DNA from: Cellvibrio japonicus Ueda107 | GTDB lineage: Bacteria; Pseudomonadota; Gammaproteobacteria; Pseudomonadales; Cellvibrionaceae | Reading direction: 5' to 3' | Assembly (NCBI RefSeq): GCF_000019225.1 | Contig: NC_010995.1 | Location: forward strand, 1,744,501-1,808,500 | Length of the DNA: 64,000 nt | Shown here: positions 42,875 through 50,666 of the stretch, piece by piece | How positions within the stretch are numbered: position 1 is the stretch's first letter | Layout: each line of letters starts with the position of its first letter | Position numbers and translations under genes: made by a program | Notes under the pieces: model-generated | The model's database searches: none | The model's input: only the letters and a program-made list of their open reading frames with translations | What the model was told of the DNA's origin: nothing

Positions 42875-43954
42875 TTACTGGCGCCACCAGCGGCTGCCTT
42901 CCTGCGGCATATTCATATCCACGCGCTCACCCATCATCGGGGTGCTGACCTGCATACCATGTTCAGTGGCAAAACGCAGCACTTGATCGAAGGGATCGTC
43001 CCAGGTGTGCAACGCCAGGTCGAAGGTGCCGTTGTGGATCGGCAGCAGCCAGCGGCCGCGCAAATCCCGGTGTGCCTGCACGGTTTCCTGCGGCAGCAGG
43101 TGAACATAGGGCCACTGTTTGTCGTAGGCGCCGGTTTCTATCAGCGTCAGATCAAAGGGGCCGAAGCGCTCACCAATCTTGGCAAAGCCGTCGAAGTAGC
43201 CGGTATCGCCGCTGAAGAACAGGCGAAAGTCGTCGTCCCCGTTCTTATCCTGAATCACCCACGACGCCCACAGGGTGCGGTTGCCGTCGGTGAAGCTGCG
43301 CCCGGAAAAGTGTTGGGCAGGTGTGACTGTCAGGTGAAGGCCGTCCACTTCTGTGCCTTGCCACCAGTCGAACTGCTGGATTTTGCTGCGCGCCACGCCC
43401 CAATCGGCCAGGCGGTCGCCCACGCCCAGTGGCGTCAGGAATACACCTACTTTGCTATCCAATGCCTTGATGGTGGCTTGATCGAGGTGGTCGAAATGGT
43501 CGTGGGAGAGAATCACCGCGCGAATCGGCGGCAGCTCATCAATACTGATCGGCGGGGCATGAAAACGTTTCGGCCCAAAAAACTGCATCGGTGAGGCGCG
43601 TTCGGAAAATACCGAGTCGGTTAACCACCATTGGCCGCGCAGTTTCATCAGTACGGTGGAATGGCCCAGGCGGTAAAGGCTGCGGTCGGGCGCAGCGTCC
43701 AGTTCGGTGCGGGTCAAGTGCCGGATGGGGGCAGGCGATGTGGGTATAGTCCCTGCGGGCTTGTTGAAGAATACCTCCCACCACACGCGCAGCGTGGATT
43801 CCGGCAGATCACCCGGCCCCGGCGCGCGAAGGTTATGGAAACGTCCTTCGCGTGATTGCGGTGATGCGGAGTAATCGTTGATAGGGTTGCGAAACATAGC
43901 CGTGACGCTCCAGGCGATAAAAGTAATAAGTGTGATGAAAAGCAGCCAGCGCAT
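42875..43954 (-). CDS. MBL-fold metallohydrolase, NAPE-PLD/UlaG-like, membrane-anchored
   Basis: 359 residues from ATG 43954 (MRWLLFITLITFIAWSVTAMF), which supplies an N-terminal membrane anchor or signal. The metal-binding HxHxDH is seen in ILSHDHFDHLD, with further ligands in AQHFSG, FSGDTGY and the late IHNGTF. The region NKPAGTIPTSP then TRTELDAAPDRSLYRLGHST is characteristic of the NAPE-PLD-like beta-lactamase-fold subgroup. Probably a lipid or lactone hydrolase; the substrate is unknown. It follows the alpha/beta hydrolase gene on the same strand with a hairpin between. Confidence 0.85.
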   Translation of the reverse strand: MRWLLFITLITFIAWSVTAMFRNPINDYSASPQSREGRFHNLRAPGPGDLPESTLRVWWEVFFNKPAGTIPTSPAPIRHLTRTELDAAPDRSLYRLGHSTVLMKLRGQWWLTDSVFSERASPMQFFGPKRFHAPPISIDELPPIRAVILSHDHFDHLDQATIKALDSKVGVFLTPLGVGDRLADWGVARSKIQQFDWWQGTEVDGLHLTVTPAQHFSGRSFTDGNRTLWASWVIQDKNGDDDFRLFFSGDTGYFDGFAKIGERFGPFDLTLIETGAYDKQWPYVHLLPQETVQAHRDLRGRWLLPIHNGTFDLALHTWDDPFDQVLRFATEHGMQVSTPMMGERVDMNMPQEGSRWWRQ

Positions 43955-44026
43955 GGTTCGACCCGTTGAGTAATCGCGACAATTCATAACGAAAAAATCC
44001 AGGATTGTTCCGTCTCTCAGTGCAAG

Positions 44027-44054
44027 ACCGGGCAGCCCGGCCAAGCTGCCCGGT
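44027..44054. other. GC-rich perfect hairpin between two hydrolase genes
   Basis: ACCGGGCAGC and GCTGCCCGGT form a 10-bp perfect stem with an 8-base loop. There is no T-tract. It could be a terminator or an mRNA-stabilising REP-like element. Confidence 0.45.
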
Positions 44055-44068
44055 GTGCGCTCAGGGTG

Positions 44069-44992
44069 TTAAGCGTCCAGGTGTTTCCTGTAGAAGGGCA
44101 CCAGTTTTTCCAGCGCCTTGCCGGTGGCTTCAGGCTGGTCGTACAAGTCGTAGTGGGTAGCACCTTCGACGATGAACAGGTCTTTCTCGCTCCTCACGCG
44201 CGCGTAGAGTTCCTGCCCATCCTTCAACGAACCGAACGCACCGGGTACGGAGCCTGCGATGATCTGGATCGGCTGGGTCAGCAAGTCTTCCACCAGATGA
44301 AAGGCATCGAAGGCAATGATGCTGCCGACACTGGTAAAGCGCAGCTTGTTGGGCGCGCAGGCGTTCTGACCGCGCGGCGTGCGGTAGTATTCCACCGCCT
44401 GAAAAACATCGACATTGTCTTTTGTAATACCCACTGCGTCGCGCTCCTCCGGTGAGTTGGGAATCCAGTTGTTGATCAGCGGTTCCGCGCCACGTGCCTC
44501 GGCGGTGCGCTGTTTGCCGATGGCTTCCAGCACCGCTATCGGATCGCCTTCACGGTTCAGACGGCCGATATTGGCACCGACTACCGAACCCACGGCCTTA
44601 ATGCGCTTTTCGGTCATAGCGGCATTCACTGCATAACCACCGCCCGCACAGACGCCCAGCACACCAATCTTTTCTTCATCGATGTAGGGCAGCGTTACCA
44701 GATAGTCCACGGCGCAGCGCACGTCTTCAACACGGGTGGCCGGGTCTTCGATGTAGCGCGGTTCACCGCCGCTTTCGCCCTGGAACGAGGCATCAAAGGC
44801 GATGGTCACGAAACCCTGGTCGGCCAGTTTGGCGGCGTACAGGCCCGCCGTCTGGCCTTTGCAACTACTGCCGGGGTGCACACAGACGATGGCCGCGTAC
44901 TTTTTGTTGGTATCGAAGTTGTCGGGCAGATACAGCTCGGCGGCTACATCCCAGGTACAGTTCTTGAAGGTGACGGATTGAATCTGGTTCAT
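44069..44992 (-). CDS. Alpha/beta hydrolase with Cys nucleophile (dienelactone hydrolase-like)
   Basis: 307 residues, no signal peptide. The nucleophile elbow is GVCAGGGY, so Cys replaces the usual Ser as in dienelactone hydrolases; the charge-relay His is in GATHYDLYD near the end, and an oxyanion-type CVHPGSSCKGQ lies early. YIDEEKIGVLGVCAGGG is typical of YcjY-like proteins. It is divergent from a LysR gene 134 bases away, whose product probably controls it. Confidence 0.85.
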   Translation of the reverse strand: MNQIQSVTFKNCTWDVAAELYLPDNFDTNKKYAAIVCVHPGSSCKGQTAGLYAAKLADQGFVTIAFDASFQGESGGEPRYIEDPATRVEDVRCAVDYLVTLPYIDEEKIGVLGVCAGGGYAVNAAMTEKRIKAVGSVVGANIGRLNREGDPIAVLEAIGKQRTAEARGAEPLINNWIPNSPEERDAVGITKDNVDVFQAVEYYRTPRGQNACAPNKLRFTSVGSIIAFDAFHLVEDLLTQPIQIIAGSVPGAFGSLKDGQELYARVRSEKDLFIVEGATHYDLYDQPEATGKALEKLVPFYRKHLDA

Positions 44993-45126
44993 AGGATTCT
45001 CCTGCTGATGTGTTGACTTCTACAGTCCAGGCATCGGTATGACGCCTCGATGCAAGCAGTTTACGCATTGGCAAACTCATTGATAATCCGCTAAAGTCTG
45101 AATGCATTTATTAGCTGGACTAATCA

Positions 45127-46047
45127 ATGAATGGTCATCAACTCAAGGATCTGTCGGCATTTCTGATGGTGGCGGAAGAAGCCAGCTTTACCCGCGCCGC
45201 GGCCAAGCTTGGTGTCTCGCAGTCGGCCCTGAGCCAGACCATTCGCGGTTTGGAAGAAAGATTAGGCTTGCGCCTGTTTGCGCGCACCACGCGCAGCGTC
45301 TCACTGACCCCGGCGGGCGAACGGCTGCTGGAATTGATCGGCCCGGCCATGGGGCAGATTGATATGGGTCTGGAAGAGATCACCGAACTGCGCGACAAGC
45401 CCGCCGGGACAATCCGTATCAATGCCGATGAATACGCCGTACACAGTGTGTTGCAGCCGGCCGTTACCCGCTTCCTGCCCGAGTATCCCGATATCCATAT
45501 CGAACTGGCTATTGATTACGGGCTGACCGATATCGTCAGTGGCCGGTACGACGCCGGTGTGCGCCGTGGTGGGTTGGTGGCAAAGGATATGATCGCTGTA
45601 CAGATCAGCCCCCCGCACCCGATGGCGGTGGTTGGTTCGCCGGCTTATTTTGCCCGACGGTCAACACCCAAAACCCTGCACGACCTGACAGAACATACCT
45701 GTATCAACCTGCGCTTGCCGACACACGGTGAGCATTTCCCCTGGGTGTTTGAGAAGGCGGGCAAGGAGCAGCGTGTGAAAGTGGAAGGGTCGCTGGTCAC
45801 TAACAGCATCGCCTCCATCCGCGACGCTGCGTTGGGCGGGCTTGGCTTGGCCTATCTGCCGCAGGCTTATGTCCGCGACCACCTGGCCGCAGGGCAGGTG
45901 ATTGAAGTGCTGGCAAGTTGGCGCAAAACCTTTGAGCCATACCACCTTTATTACCCGAACCGTCGCCATCCATCGCCGGCCTTTTCATTGTTTGTTGAGG
46001 CGTTGCGTTATAACGGAAAGCCAGGTTTCTGCGTAATACCTGATTGA
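45127..46047 (+). CDS. LysR-family transcriptional regulator
   Basis: 306 residues. N-terminal winged helix-turn-helix (FLMVAEEASFTRAAAKLGVSQSALSQTIRGLEERLG, positions about 10-45) and a C-terminal effector domain of the periplasmic-binding type. The C-terminal part (SGRYDAGVRRG, AVVGSPAYFARR, HTCINLRLP) is that of the common redox/aldehyde-responsive subgroup. It likely controls the divergent hydrolase gene from the shared 134-base region. Confidence 0.93.
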   Translation: MNGHQLKDLSAFLMVAEEASFTRAAAKLGVSQSALSQTIRGLEERLGLRLFARTTRSVSLTPAGERLLELIGPAMGQIDMGLEEITELRDKPAGTIRINADEYAVHSVLQPAVTRFLPEYPDIHIELAIDYGLTDIVSGRYDAGVRRGGLVAKDMIAVQISPPHPMAVVGSPAYFARRSTPKTLHDLTEHTCINLRLPTHGEHFPWVFEKAGKEQRVKVEGSLVTNSIASIRDAALGGLGLAYLPQAYVRDHLAAGQVIEVLASWRKTFEPYHLYYPNRRHPSPAFSLFVEALRYNGKPGFCVIPD

Positions 46048-46207
46048 AATAGTGCCAGGGTAATCATGATGGTTGTTCCTGGTGTGCTAATAGACCTGCA
46101 GGCACCTCCTCACCAAATTGCCGCGCTCCATGAGATCCATCAACTCATCGTTGAACATGATCTCCCGGAGGCGGAATTGGAGGTGTTAAGGCTTTTTGGT
46201 ATTACCG

Positions 46208-48445
46208 TTACGCGCGCTGACCAAACACGCCTTTCACCACTTGCCAGGCAACAGCCAGTGCGCCAACGATAAACACCACATCACCGAAGGTGCGAATCCA
46301 GCGCAGGGTTTCCAGTAAGTCCTGCTGCATAAATTCTTCACTGCGTGCATACCATAATCCTTCAGCGACACTGGCGTGCAATTGGATAAGGCCAATAGGT
46401 AAAAGGCTGGTGGCAATCATCAATACCAGTCCGGCATTGAGCCACCAGAAGCCGGTTTTCATCAGTCGCTCATCAAATACCAGCGTGGGGCGAATATAGC
46501 GCAACACCAACAAGGTAAAGCCTAGGGCGAGGAAACCATATACACCAAATAAGGCAGCGTGGGCGTGTACCGGCGTGGTATTTAAGCCTTGCACGTAATA
46601 CAGCGAAATGGGTGGATTGATCATAAAGCCGAAGACACCGGCGCCGAGCATATTCCAGAACGCCACAGCGACAAAAAAAAGCAGCGGCCATTTGATGTTG
46701 TTCATCCAGGCTGCGCGTTGTTTGAGTCGCCAGTTTTCCCAGGCTTCATAGCCCAATACCACCAGCGGCACCACTTCCAAGGCACTGAAGGTCGCACCGA
46801 CTGCCATAACCGGTGTGGTGGTACCAGAGAAATACAAGTGGTGGAAGGTGCCGGGAATCCCGCCCAACATAAACAGTGATGCCGAGGCCAGGCTGGCTGC
46901 GGTCGCATGGGTACGCGATACCAGGCCCATGTTGTAAAAAATAAATGCCAGGGCCGTGGTAGCAAAGACTTCGAAGAAACCTTCCACCCACAAATGAACA
47001 ACCCACCAGCGCCAGTATTCCATTACCGATAACACTGTACGTTCACCGTAGAAGAATCCTGCGCCGTAAAACAAACCGATAGCGACCACCGATGCGGTGA
47101 GCAGGGCGAGCAGGTTTTTATCGCCGGGTTGACGCAAGGCCGATGCAATACCGCGCAGCATCAATACCAGCCAAAGCACAATGCCGGTGAATTTGCCGAT
47201 CTGCCACACGCGGCCTAAATCGACATATTCGTAACCCTGGTGACCCAGCCAGAAATTCCACTCGGCGGGCATGATGTGGGCGATAGCCAGGTAATTACCT
47301 ATAAACGATCCGACGACTACAGCGACCAATGCCCAGAACAGGATATCGACTCCCAGTTTCTGGAAGCGCGGATCTTTGCCGCCGTTGATAATCGGCGCTA
47401 AAAATAAACCCGCTGCCAGGAAGCCGGTGGCAATCCAGAACAGGGCCGATTGGATATGCCAGGTACGGGTCAGTGAATAGGGAAAATATTGCGATACATC
47501 AATTCCGTAAAACTGCTGCCCCTCAATGGTGTAGTGCGCGGTAAAACCACCGAGCAGTACCTGGAAGCTAAAGAGTGCCACCACTAAAAACAGGTATTTG
47601 CCCAGAGCTTTTTGTGAGGGTGTCAGGGCAAAGCTGGTGATAGGATCAGTCGCTGGTACCGGGGGTACGTCCTCTTCCTTGCGCAGGAATGCCCAGGCCC
47701 AGATCAATCCGCCCACACCGGCAATCAGGAGCACAATACTGATAATTGACCAGAGGATATTTTCTGCCGAAGGGCGGTTATCAATCAGCGGTTCGTGCGG
47801 CCAGTTGTTGGTGTAGGTCACGTCGGCACCTGGGCGCTCAGTCGCGGCTGCCCAGGCGGTCCAGAAGAAAAATTCAGCCAGGCGCGCGCGCCGTTCGGGC
47901 GAGGGCAGGGTGTTCTCCTTCATTGCATAGCTTTCGCGGGTGCCCTGCAATTCAGGTGCATCGCTGAACAGGCGGCTGTAGTAATCCGCCGTGTGTGCAA
48001 TTGCCTGGGCGCGGCGCTCGCTCACCAGCAATTGTTGGGTGTCAGGGTTATAGGTGTTGGTGCGATACGCCTGTTTCAACGCAAATTGCAGTTGATGTTG
48101 TTGCGCCGCTGATAGCTCTGCATAAGGCTGTTGGTATTCATCCCGGGCAGCCAGTTCCAGCCATTGCTGTAATTCGCGATGAAGCCAGTCGGCGGTCCAG
48201 TCCGGTGCCTGGTAAGCACCGTGTCCCCAAATAGAGCCCAATTGCATGCCACCTACCGATTGCCAGGCAGTCTGGCCATCGAGGATGGAATCGTTGGTCA
48301 TCAGGCGTTTGCCCGTATCGGTAATTACCTCGGCAGGAATCGGCGGAGCCTGGCGATAAACCTCTCGGCCGAAATAGCCGAGCAGGGAAAAGGTGACGAT
48401 CAGGATGGCTATCAATAGCCACCAGAGTTTGCGGTACTCGGACAT
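46208..48445 (-). CDS. norB: Quinol-dependent nitric oxide reductase
   Basis: 745 residues (also called norZ). A single-subunit qNOR reduces NO to N2O with quinol in the inner membrane. It has an N-terminal fused cytochrome-c-like periplasmic domain without heme ligands (GSIWGHGAYQAPDWTADWLHRE) and about 14 helices. The heme/FeB ligand blocks HLWVEGFFEV, FHHLYFSGTT and HAHAALFGVYG are all present. Start ATG at 48445 (MSEYRKLWW); a longer frame from TTG 48520 would read through the control sites. With NnrS and NsrR next door, the role is NO detoxification and not full denitrification: no other denitrification genes are seen. Confidence 0.95.
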   Translation of the reverse strand: MSEYRKLWWLLIAILIVTFSLLGYFGREVYRQAPPIPAEVITDTGKRLMTNDSILDGQTAWQSVGGMQLGSIWGHGAYQAPDWTADWLHRELQQWLELAARDEYQQPYAELSAAQQHQLQFALKQAYRTNTYNPDTQQLLVSERRAQAIAHTADYYSRLFSDAPELQGTRESYAMKENTLPSPERRARLAEFFFWTAWAAATERPGADVTYTNNWPHEPLIDNRPSAENILWSIISIVLLIAGVGGLIWAWAFLRKEEDVPPVPATDPITSFALTPSQKALGKYLFLVVALFSFQVLLGGFTAHYTIEGQQFYGIDVSQYFPYSLTRTWHIQSALFWIATGFLAAGLFLAPIINGGKDPRFQKLGVDILFWALVAVVVGSFIGNYLAIAHIMPAEWNFWLGHQGYEYVDLGRVWQIGKFTGIVLWLVLMLRGIASALRQPGDKNLLALLTASVVAIGLFYGAGFFYGERTVLSVMEYWRWWVVHLWVEGFFEVFATTALAFIFYNMGLVSRTHATAASLASASLFMLGGIPGTFHHLYFSGTTTPVMAVGATFSALEVVPLVVLGYEAWENWRLKQRAAWMNNIKWPLLFFVAVAFWNMLGAGVFGFMINPPISLYYVQGLNTTPVHAHAALFGVYGFLALGFTLLVLRYIRPTLVFDERLMKTGFWWLNAGLVLMIATSLLPIGLIQLHASVAEGLWYARSEEFMQQDLLETLRWIRTFGDVVFIVGALAVAWQVVKGVFGQRA

Positions 48446-48511
48446 AACAACGGCTCCCGGTTGGTGGTTGGCATCTATCTTTTTAAAGAAGTATTCTATG
48501 TGCATCTTTAA

Positions 48512-48534
48512 AAGATGCAAAATAAATGAATCTT
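48512..48534. promoter_or_regulatory. Candidate NsrR binding site
   Basis: AAGATGCAAAA-T-AAATGAATCTT shows the 11-1-11 inverted-repeat arrangement of NsrR sites with few departures from the AAGATGCATTT half-site. It sits between norB and the divergent operon that ends with nsrR. An overlapping palindrome TGCATCTT-TAA-AAGATGCA begins at 48501. Confidence 0.7.
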
Positions 48535-48538
48535 TAAT

Positions 48539-48552
48539 CTGATCTGGATCAA
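48539..48552. promoter_or_regulatory. Candidate FNR/ANR/DNR-type site
   Basis: CTGAT-CTGG-ATCAA differs from TTGAT-N4-ATCAA at one position. Five bases from the NsrR-like site, it would tie norB to low oxygen or NO through a CRP/FNR-family activator. Confidence 0.6.
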
Positions 48553-48562
48553 AGGTGATGCG

Positions 48563-49010
48563 ATGACCGTCGGGAAGCCCTTATCAATTCGGCGCTGGGG
48601 TTATATAAGCATGGCAGGTGTGGCCCTGGCGCTTGGTGTATTGGGCTTATTTTTGCCACTGTTGCCCACCACACCGTTTTTAGTAGTGGCGGCTTGGGCG
48701 GCATCCAAAGGGTCGCGGCGCCTGCACTTCTGGTTATGGCGCCACCCCAGGTTGGGCCCGTTGCTATGGGCCTGGCATAGGCAGGGGGCGATCCCCCGGC
48801 AGGCCAAATGGATAGCCCTTGTCGTGTTGGGAATCAGTTGGGCCTGGCTTGTTCCTGCTTCGCCTTGGCGTGTGGCCGTTGCTGGCAAGTGCTTGCCTGT
48901 TCTCGGGATTATTGTTGTTCCTGTTTACCCGGCCTGAACCCAATGATCCGGGATTACCTCAAAAACGCGCTGTACGCGCCAAGGAGACTGCCGTGGAGAA
49001 AAACCTGTGA
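48563..49010 (+). pseudogene. YbaN-like DUF454 membrane protein, apparent frameshift near 48851
   Basis: The ATG frame gives 124 residues to 48937. The first 96 are good DUF454 (FLPLLPTTPFLVVAAWAASKGS, IPRQAKWIALVVLGISWAWL), then the frame loses hydrophobic-helix character. Skipping one base near 48851 continues into FLLRLGVWPLLASACLFSGL then LLFLFTRPEPN, exactly the expected last helix and tail, ending TGA at 49010. That stop overlaps the nnrS GTG, the normal coupled arrangement. The rejoined protein is 148 residues. This is a sequencing error or a recent mutation. First gene of the operon with nnrS and nsrR. Confidence 0.75.
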
Positions 49011-50170
49011 CTACCACCTTGCTTGCTTATCCTTTCCGCCTGTTTTTCCTGCTGGTCGGGCTCTATGGCGTTGCCATTGTGTTGGCCTGGACGGGATTTT
49101 TATTTGGCGGATTAGCCTTACCGGTAGGTTGGTCGCCCTTGCACTGGCACAGCCATGAAATGCTGTTCGGGTTTACCTCGGCGGCAGTTGCCGGGTTTAT
49201 CCTTACTGCGGTGTGCAATTGGACAGGAGCACCGCCGTTGCAAGGTGGCAAACTACTGCTGCTGGGATTGGTGTGGTCGCTTGGCCGTGTGGCCATGTGG
49301 TCAGCGGGGTATTTACCCCTCTGGTTGGTTGCGCTGCTGGATATGCTGTTTTTACCGGCATTGGGTGTGATATTGCTGCGCATACTATTGGCCTATGGCA
49401 ACAAGCGCAACCTGCTGTTGGGCGGAATGATCCTCGCTTTATCGGCAGCCAATCTCTTAATGCACATCGGATTTATCACCGGCAAGCAGGGGTGGCTGGT
49501 ACAAGGCGAAACCCTGGCCATGAACCTCATCACCCTGATTATGCTGGTGATAGGTGGACGTATTATCCCCATGTTCAGTGCTAACTGGTGGCGTAACCAG
49601 GGGATCAATGTGCAGCCAAGGGTAATCCCTGCTTTGGATAAAGCCTGTTTATTGATAACTGCCTTGCTGATTCCAGCTGCTTTTGCAGGCTTGCCCTGGC
49701 TGACAGGTGGTATTGCGCTGGCTGCCGCCGTGTTGAATGCCTGGCGCTGGTTAGGGTGGCGGGGGTGGCGAACCTGGTCTGAACCCTTGCTGTGGGTACT
49801 GCATATAGGTTATGGCTGGCTGGTTATCGCACTGTTATTGAAAGGTTTGGCTGCCTTTGCCTTAGTCGGTGCATCGGCTTGGCAGCACGCATTAGGTGCA
49901 GGCGCTATGGGGACATTGATCTTGGGCGTGATGACCCGCGTCGCCCTGGGGCATACCGGACGCCCTTTGCAGTTGCCGCCCCTGGCCTGGCTAATTTATG
50001 TCGGCATCTGTGTTGCAGCTGTGTGTCGGATGGCGGCAGCATTAGGGTGGACTGACTATCGCCTGGGTGTCATGTTCGCCGCTGCGGGATGGTGTTTTGC
50101 TTTTAGCTTGTTTACCGTGATTTACTGGCCCATCCTCAGCCGTCCGCGCCTGGATGGCCGCCCCGGTTGA
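49007..50170 (+). CDS. nnrS: NnrS family heme/copper membrane protein
   Basis: 387 residues and about 12 helices. Typical NnrS blocks: YPFRLFFLLVGLYG, the conserved HWHSHEMLFGFTSAAVAGF near residue 46, and GGRIIPMFSANWW. NnrS proteins protect cells against NO stress by an unclear mechanism. Starts with GTG 49007 overlapping the upstream stop; GGAG lies 8 bases before. Co-transcribed with nsrR and placed opposite norB. Confidence 0.93.
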   Translation: MTTTLLAYPFRLFFLLVGLYGVAIVLAWTGFLFGGLALPVGWSPLHWHSHEMLFGFTSAAVAGFILTAVCNWTGAPPLQGGKLLLLGLVWSLGRVAMWSAGYLPLWLVALLDMLFLPALGVILLRILLAYGNKRNLLLGGMILALSAANLLMHIGFITGKQGWLVQGETLAMNLITLIMLVIGGRIIPMFSANWWRNQGINVQPRVIPALDKACLLITALLIPAAFAGLPWLTGGIALAAAVLNAWRWLGWRGWRTWSEPLLWVLHIGYGWLVIALLLKGLAAFALVGASAWQHALGAGAMGTLILGVMTRVALGHTGRPLQLPPLAWLIYVGICVAAVCRMAAALGWTDYRLGVMFAAAGWCFAFSLFTVIYWPILSRPRLDGRPG

Positions 50171-50198
50171 ACCGTGTTATTTGTTATCGAGAGAATTC

Positions 50199-50636
50199 AT
50201 GCGCATTACCCGCTATACCGATTATTCACTGCGTGTGCTGATTTATGTCGCGCTGAAAGGTGAGGCGATTTCCACCATCCGTGAAATCGCCGACAGCTAT
50301 GGCATTTCCAAAAACCACTTAATGAAAGTGGTGCAGGAGTTGAATAACAAAGGTTACTTGCAAGCAGTGCGCGGAAAGCATGGCGGGTTGCGTTTGAATG
50401 GTCGGCCGGAAGATATCAACATTGGTCGGTTAGTGCGTCATACCGAGGAAGATTTTGCCCTGGTGGAATGTTTTAGCGGTGGCGAATGCAGCCTTACGCC
50501 CGCCTGTCGGCTCAAGGGCGTATTGGTTAAAGCGCTGGAGGCATTTTTCCAGGTATTGGATGGTTATACCTTGGCTGACTTATTACCTTTGTCATCCCGG
50601 CGTGAGTTGGTTCGTTTGCTGAGTATCGCTGTATAA
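50199..50636 (+). CDS. nsrR: NsrR, Rrf2-family nitric oxide-sensing repressor
   Basis: 145 residues from ATG 50199 (MRITRYTDYSLRVLIYVAL). Winged helix (TIREIADSYGISKNHLMKVVQELNNKG) followed by the cluster ligands ECFSGGECSLTPACRLKG with Cys spacing x5 and x5, as in [2Fe-2S]/[4Fe-4S] NsrR. NO attack on the cluster relieves repression. The candidate operator at 48512 suggests it controls its own operon and norB. GAGAGA precedes the start. Confidence 0.94.
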   Translation: MRITRYTDYSLRVLIYVALKGEAISTIREIADSYGISKNHLMKVVQELNNKGYLQAVRGKHGGLRLNGRPEDINIGRLVRHTEEDFALVECFSGGECSLTPACRLKGVLVKALEAFFQVLDGYTLADLLPLSSRRELVRLLSIAV

Positions 50637-50666
50637 ACCTTGCTTAAACATTTGTGCTCAGTGGGG

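Noticed and set aside
46066..46272. 68-codon plus-strand frame after the LysR gene
   Set aside because: It overlaps the end of norB on the other strand, has no ribosome site and no recognisable domain.
48819..49010. Separate 63-residue membrane protein before nnrS
   Set aside because: It supplies the missing last helix and tail of the DUF454 protein; treated as part of that gene.
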